Shown here piece after piece: positions 42,807-44,740 of a stretch of DNA of 44,740 nucleotides. The stretch lies in the NCBI RefSeq assembly GCF_000337035.1, contig NZ_AOJL01000042.1, positions 29,820 to 74,559 on the forward strand, written 5' to 3'. The notes under the pieces were generated by a model, which had not been told where the DNA came from, ran no database searches, and was given only the letters and a program-made list of their open reading frames with translations. The number at the start of each line of letters is the position of its first letter. Positions within the stretch are counted from its first letter, which is position 1. The stretch is from Halorubrum coriense DSM 10284 (GTDB lineage Archaea; Halobacteriota; Halobacteria; Halobacteriales; Haloferacaceae). Both the position numbers and the translations under genes were made by a program.

Positions 42807-43271
42807 ATGAGCATGGCCGGTACGTCCGGCGTCTTCGCCCGGGAGTTCGACGAGATCGGCCGGACCGTTCAGGTGGGGTTCGCCGGCGGTCGCGTCATCT
42901 CGGTGTCGTTTCCCGCCGAGCCGCCGGACGACGCCGACGGCGACCACGACCTGTTGGACAGGATCGACGCGTACCTCGACGGCGAGCGCGACGAGTTCGC
43001 CGAGGTGGCGCTCGGCCTCACGGTGCCGACGGACCAGCGGGAAGTGCTGGAGGCGCTCCGGAGCGTCCCCTACGGCGAGGAGGTCTCCGTGAGCCGGCTC
43101 GCGCGGCTCGCCGGGTTCGACCCCGACGACGCGGCCGACCTGGAGACCGTCACCGGCGCGCTCGCCGACAACCCGGTCCCCGTCCTGCTCCCCGACCACC
43201 GGGTGAGCGGCGGCCCGTACGCGACGCCGAGCGGCGTGCGGGGCGAGCTGCGCCGCGTCGAGGGACTGTAG
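42807..43271 (+). CDS. Alkyltransferase-fold protein lacking the acceptor cysteine
   Basis: A 154-residue protein with the C-terminal domain of O6-methylguanine-DNA methyltransferases (AGT). [27 protein letters not shown] aligns with their helix-turn-helix region, and [12 protein letters not shown] with the active site. The acceptor Cys of PCHR is Asp130. The base-flipping Tyr is Val95 (GEEVSV where GExxSY is expected), and the Arg finger of RAVG is Glu113. Alkyltransferase-like (ATL) proteins also lack the Cys but keep Tyr and Arg, so this seems to have lost both repair and standard ATL recognition. It cannot be a normal repair enzyme. The start is ATG at 42807, fitting the TATA element; an ATG two codons on is also possible. 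Confidence 0.75.
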   Translation: MSMAGTSGVFAREFDEIGRTVQVGFAGGRVISVSFPAEPPDDADGDHDLLDRIDAYLDGERDEFAEVALGLTVPTDQREVLEALRSVPYGEEVSVSRLARLAGFDPDDAADLETVTGALADNPVPVLLPDHRVSGGPYATPSGVRGELRRVEGL

Positions 43272-43281
43272 CCGCGGCCGC

Positions 43282-43896
43282 TCAGATCTCGAAGTCGGGC
43301 GTGTCGAACGCGCCCTCGTCCTCGTCGACGTCGTAGCGCTCGATCCCGGTGAGCGCGAGGTCGAGCGTCGCGTCGGCGTCCCAGCGCCCCGTGTTGACGA
43401 CGAGGTCGTAGATGGACCGGTCCGACAGGTCGATGCCGTAGTAGGACTTGTACCGCTGCTCTTCGATCACCTCGCGGACCTGCATCTCGGAGGTCATCTC
43501 CTCGCGGTCGGCCGTGCGGTCCGCGCGGACCTCGTCGGGCGCGTCGAGCCAGATCCGGATGTCGGCGCGGTTGCCGGCGATCCAGCCGGCCAGCCGCGAC
43601 TCCAGCACGAACGCCTTGTTCGCGGCTCCCCACTTCTCGGCGATGCGGCGGAGCCGCTCGTCGAGCGCGCGGTCGATCTCCTCGGACTCGCCGGTCTCGG
43701 CGATGAGCTGCGAGAGGCTCATGTCGCGCTCGGCGGCGATCTCGCGGAACAGCTCGCCCCCGGAGACGTAGCCGCAGTCGAGCGATTCGGCGATCCCTTC
43801 GACGAGGGTCGTGGCCCCGCAGCCCGGCGGCCCGGAGACGGTGACGAACAGGTTGCGGTCGATCCCTCTGGCGGGCTCCGGCGAGGTGCCGCTCAT
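43282..43896 (-). CDS. cmk: Cytidylate kinase, archaeal type
   Basis: A 204-residue P-loop kinase that phosphorylates CMP and dCMP to the diphosphates. The loop is [17 protein letters not shown] (21-37), with Ala where most kinases have Lys. Archaeal Cmk commonly has a non-Lys residue here (GSGTT), so this is a family trait and not decay. [17 protein letters not shown] and [18 protein letters not shown] match the substrate-binding and lid regions. The ATG at 43896 avoids an N-terminal extension that would be translated from the hairpin repeats upstream. It is convergent with the alkyltransferase-like gene (10 bases between ends). Confidence 0.9.
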   Translation of the reverse strand: MSGTSPEPARGIDRNLFVTVSGPPGCGATTLVEGIAESLDCGYVSGGELFREIAAERDMSLSQLIAETGESEEIDRALDERLRRIAEKWGAANKAFVLESRLAGWIAGNRADIRIWLDAPDEVRADRTADREEMTSEMQVREVIEEQRYKSYYGIDLSDRSIYDLVVNTGRWDADATLDLALTGIERYDVDEDEGAFDTPDFEI

Positions 43897-43931
43897 GTGT
43901 GTGGCGACACGAAACCACGGGGCATAAACGG

Positions 43932-44002
43932 GTCGGTCGCGCGAATTTCCGCGGGGCCGACGGACGCACGAGTCGGTCGCGCGAATTTCCGCGGGGCCGA
44001 CG
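43932..44002. repeat. Tandem 31-bp hairpin repeat, 40-bp period
   Basis: Two identical 31-bp copies at 43932-43962 and 43972-44002, separated by 9 bases. Each begins GTCGGTCGCGCGAATTTCC and ends GGGGCCGACG. Within a copy GTCGG pairs with CCGAC at the far end and CGCG pairs inside, so each can form a stem-loop with an AATTT-containing loop. They fill the gap between the divergent starts of cmk and the Lhr-type helicase. Confidence 0.9.
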
Positions 44003-44037
44003 CAACCGATTTCCCTGCCCGAACCCTCGTGTGGTCC

Positions 44038-44740
44038 GTGAGCGAGACCACGGACCGCGGCGACGAGGCGGCCGCGCGTGCGCTCCTCCGCGACGCGATC
44101 GACCGGGGCGCGGTCGCCGCCCCCGAGTTCGATCCGGAGACGGTCCCGATCGCGGACGCTGACGTCCTCGCCCGACTCTCGCCCCCGGTCCGGCGCTGGT
44201 GGGTCGAGCGCTTCGGCGAGTACGTCGGCGAGAACGGCGGCTTCTTCACGCCGCCGCAGCGCGAGGCGATCCCGCACGTCGACGCCGGCCGGAACTGTCT
44301 CGTCGCCGCGCCGACGGGCAGCGGGAAGACGCTCGCCTCCTTCCTCGCGGTCCTCGACGACCTCTTCGCCCGCGACCGCGCCGGCGAACTGGAGAACTCG
44401 GTCTACTGTCTCTACGTCTCGCCGCTGAAGTCGCTCGCGAACGACATCGAGCGTAACCTCGAGACCCCGCTGGACGGGATCGGCGAGGCGGTCGCCGCCG
44501 CGGAAGCGAGCGCCGAGACGGACGGCGGCGACGAACCCGACGGCTACGACCCCGGCGTCAGGCAGGCGATCCGCCACGGCGACACCTCGAAGGCGGACCG
44601 GCAGGCGATGCTCTCGGAGACGCCGCACGTCCTCAACACCACGCCGGAGACGCTGGCGATCCTGCTCAACTCGCCGAAGTTCAAGGAGAAGCTCCGCACC
44701 GTCGAGTACGTGATCGTCGACGAGATCCACTCGCTGGCGG
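44038..44740 (+). CDS. Lhr-type DEAD/DEAH-box helicase, N-terminal part (cut by window edge)
   Basis: The first 234 residues of a superfamily 2 helicase. Walker A is APTGSGKT (91-98) with Lys97. Motif Ia is VSPLKSLANDIERNL, TTPETLAILL follows, and motif II is DEIH starting at Asp228. These features match the large Lhr family, which unwinds DNA or RNA-DNA hybrids and is usually well over 800 residues. The GTG at 44038 opens the frame with a charged lead before the helicase core. The acidic insert AEASAETDGGDEPDGYD is typical of haloarchaea. The remaining motifs lie beyond the window. Confidence 0.9.
   Translation, partial: MSETTDRGDEAAARALLRDAIDRGAVAAPEFDPETVPIADADVLARLSPPVRRWWVERFGEYVGENGGFFTPPQREAIPHVDAGRNCLVAAPTGSGKTLASFLAVLDDLFARDRAGELENSVYCLYVSPLKSLANDIERNLETPLDGIGEAVAAAEASAETDGGDEPDGYDPGVRQAIRHGDTSKADRQAMLSETPHVLNTTPETLAILLNSPKFKEKLRTVEYVIVDEIHSLA

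Noticed and set aside
43808-43834. Degenerate Walker A (no Lys) in cmk taken as an inactive kinase
   Set aside because: Archaeal CMP kinases commonly lack the lysine at this place, so it is a family feature.
1-44740. CRISPR arrays, rRNA, tRNA, complete insertion sequences, prophage genes
   Set aside because: No regularly spaced direct repeats, no RNA gene structures, and no transposase, integrase operon or capsid genes were seen. The recombinase-like domain at 16376-18139 is part of a regulator.

Overview
The window is about 70% G+C and encodes strongly acidic proteins. It carries archaeal marker genes: topoisomerase VI, archaeal-type CMP kinase, 3-dehydroquinate synthase II with ADH synthase, and Bat-type HTH regulation. 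It also has TATA-box promoters just upstream of near-leaderless genes. Together these point to a haloarchaeon (Halobacteria). The general look fits Halorubrum or a close relative, but the genus is inference. The first 35 bases are not genomic: they read as a 454 primer joined to the 19-bp Tn5 mosaic end of a tagmentation library, so position 36 is probably the true contig edge.

Layout. (1) 36-7.4 kb: a gene tail, a glutamate-cysteine-ligase-like enzyme, topoisomerase VI (top6B-top6A), an SDR, a small HhH/DNA-glycosylase-like protein and a cold-shock protein. (2) 7.6-11.3 kb: a CopA-type copper ATPase, an NDUFA9-like NAD(P)-binding protein and a small membrane protein. (3) 11.4-20.3 kb: an apparent acetate-use island on the minus strand. 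It holds a DUF4212 small subunit, an SSS-family symporter and a UspA protein with ATGA overlaps, two acetyl-CoA synthetase paralogues, and between the two acs genes a regulator that joins a tyrosine-recombinase-like domain to GAF, Bat and HTH_10 domains. (4) 20.4-25.6 kb: HflX with a DUF2209-like protein, a threonine aldolase, an M32 carboxypeptidase and a hypothetical protein. (5) 25.8-33.0 kb: a dipeptide/oligopeptide ABC importer (dppBCDF in a tight + operon, with the convergent Tat/lipobox binding protein on the - strand). (6) 33.0-35.9 kb: a gene-poor stretch with a possible decayed reading frame, a PfkB kinase, a second SDR and a membrane protein. (7) 35.98-42.68 kb: an aromatic amino acid block (DHQ synthase II, an HTTM protein, ADH synthase, trpCBA). 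(8) 42.8 kb to the end: an alkyltransferase-fold protein without its key residues, CMP kinase, a tandem hairpin repeat, and the start of an Lhr-type helicase cut by the window edge.

How the genes work together. The clearest functional units are the acetate island (import, activation to acetyl-CoA, local regulator), the peptide importer, and the aromatic block. In the aromatic block ADH synthase and DHQ synthase II give 3-dehydroquinate by the archaeal route, and TrpC, TrpB and TrpA carry out the last steps of tryptophan synthesis. No phage, IS element, CRISPR array, rRNA or tRNA was seen. The strongest candidates for something new are the recombinase-Bat fusion regulator, the duplicated module in Top6B, the homologous 33-bp repeats in the two symporter subunit genes, and the alkyltransferase-like protein lacking Cys, Tyr and Arg.
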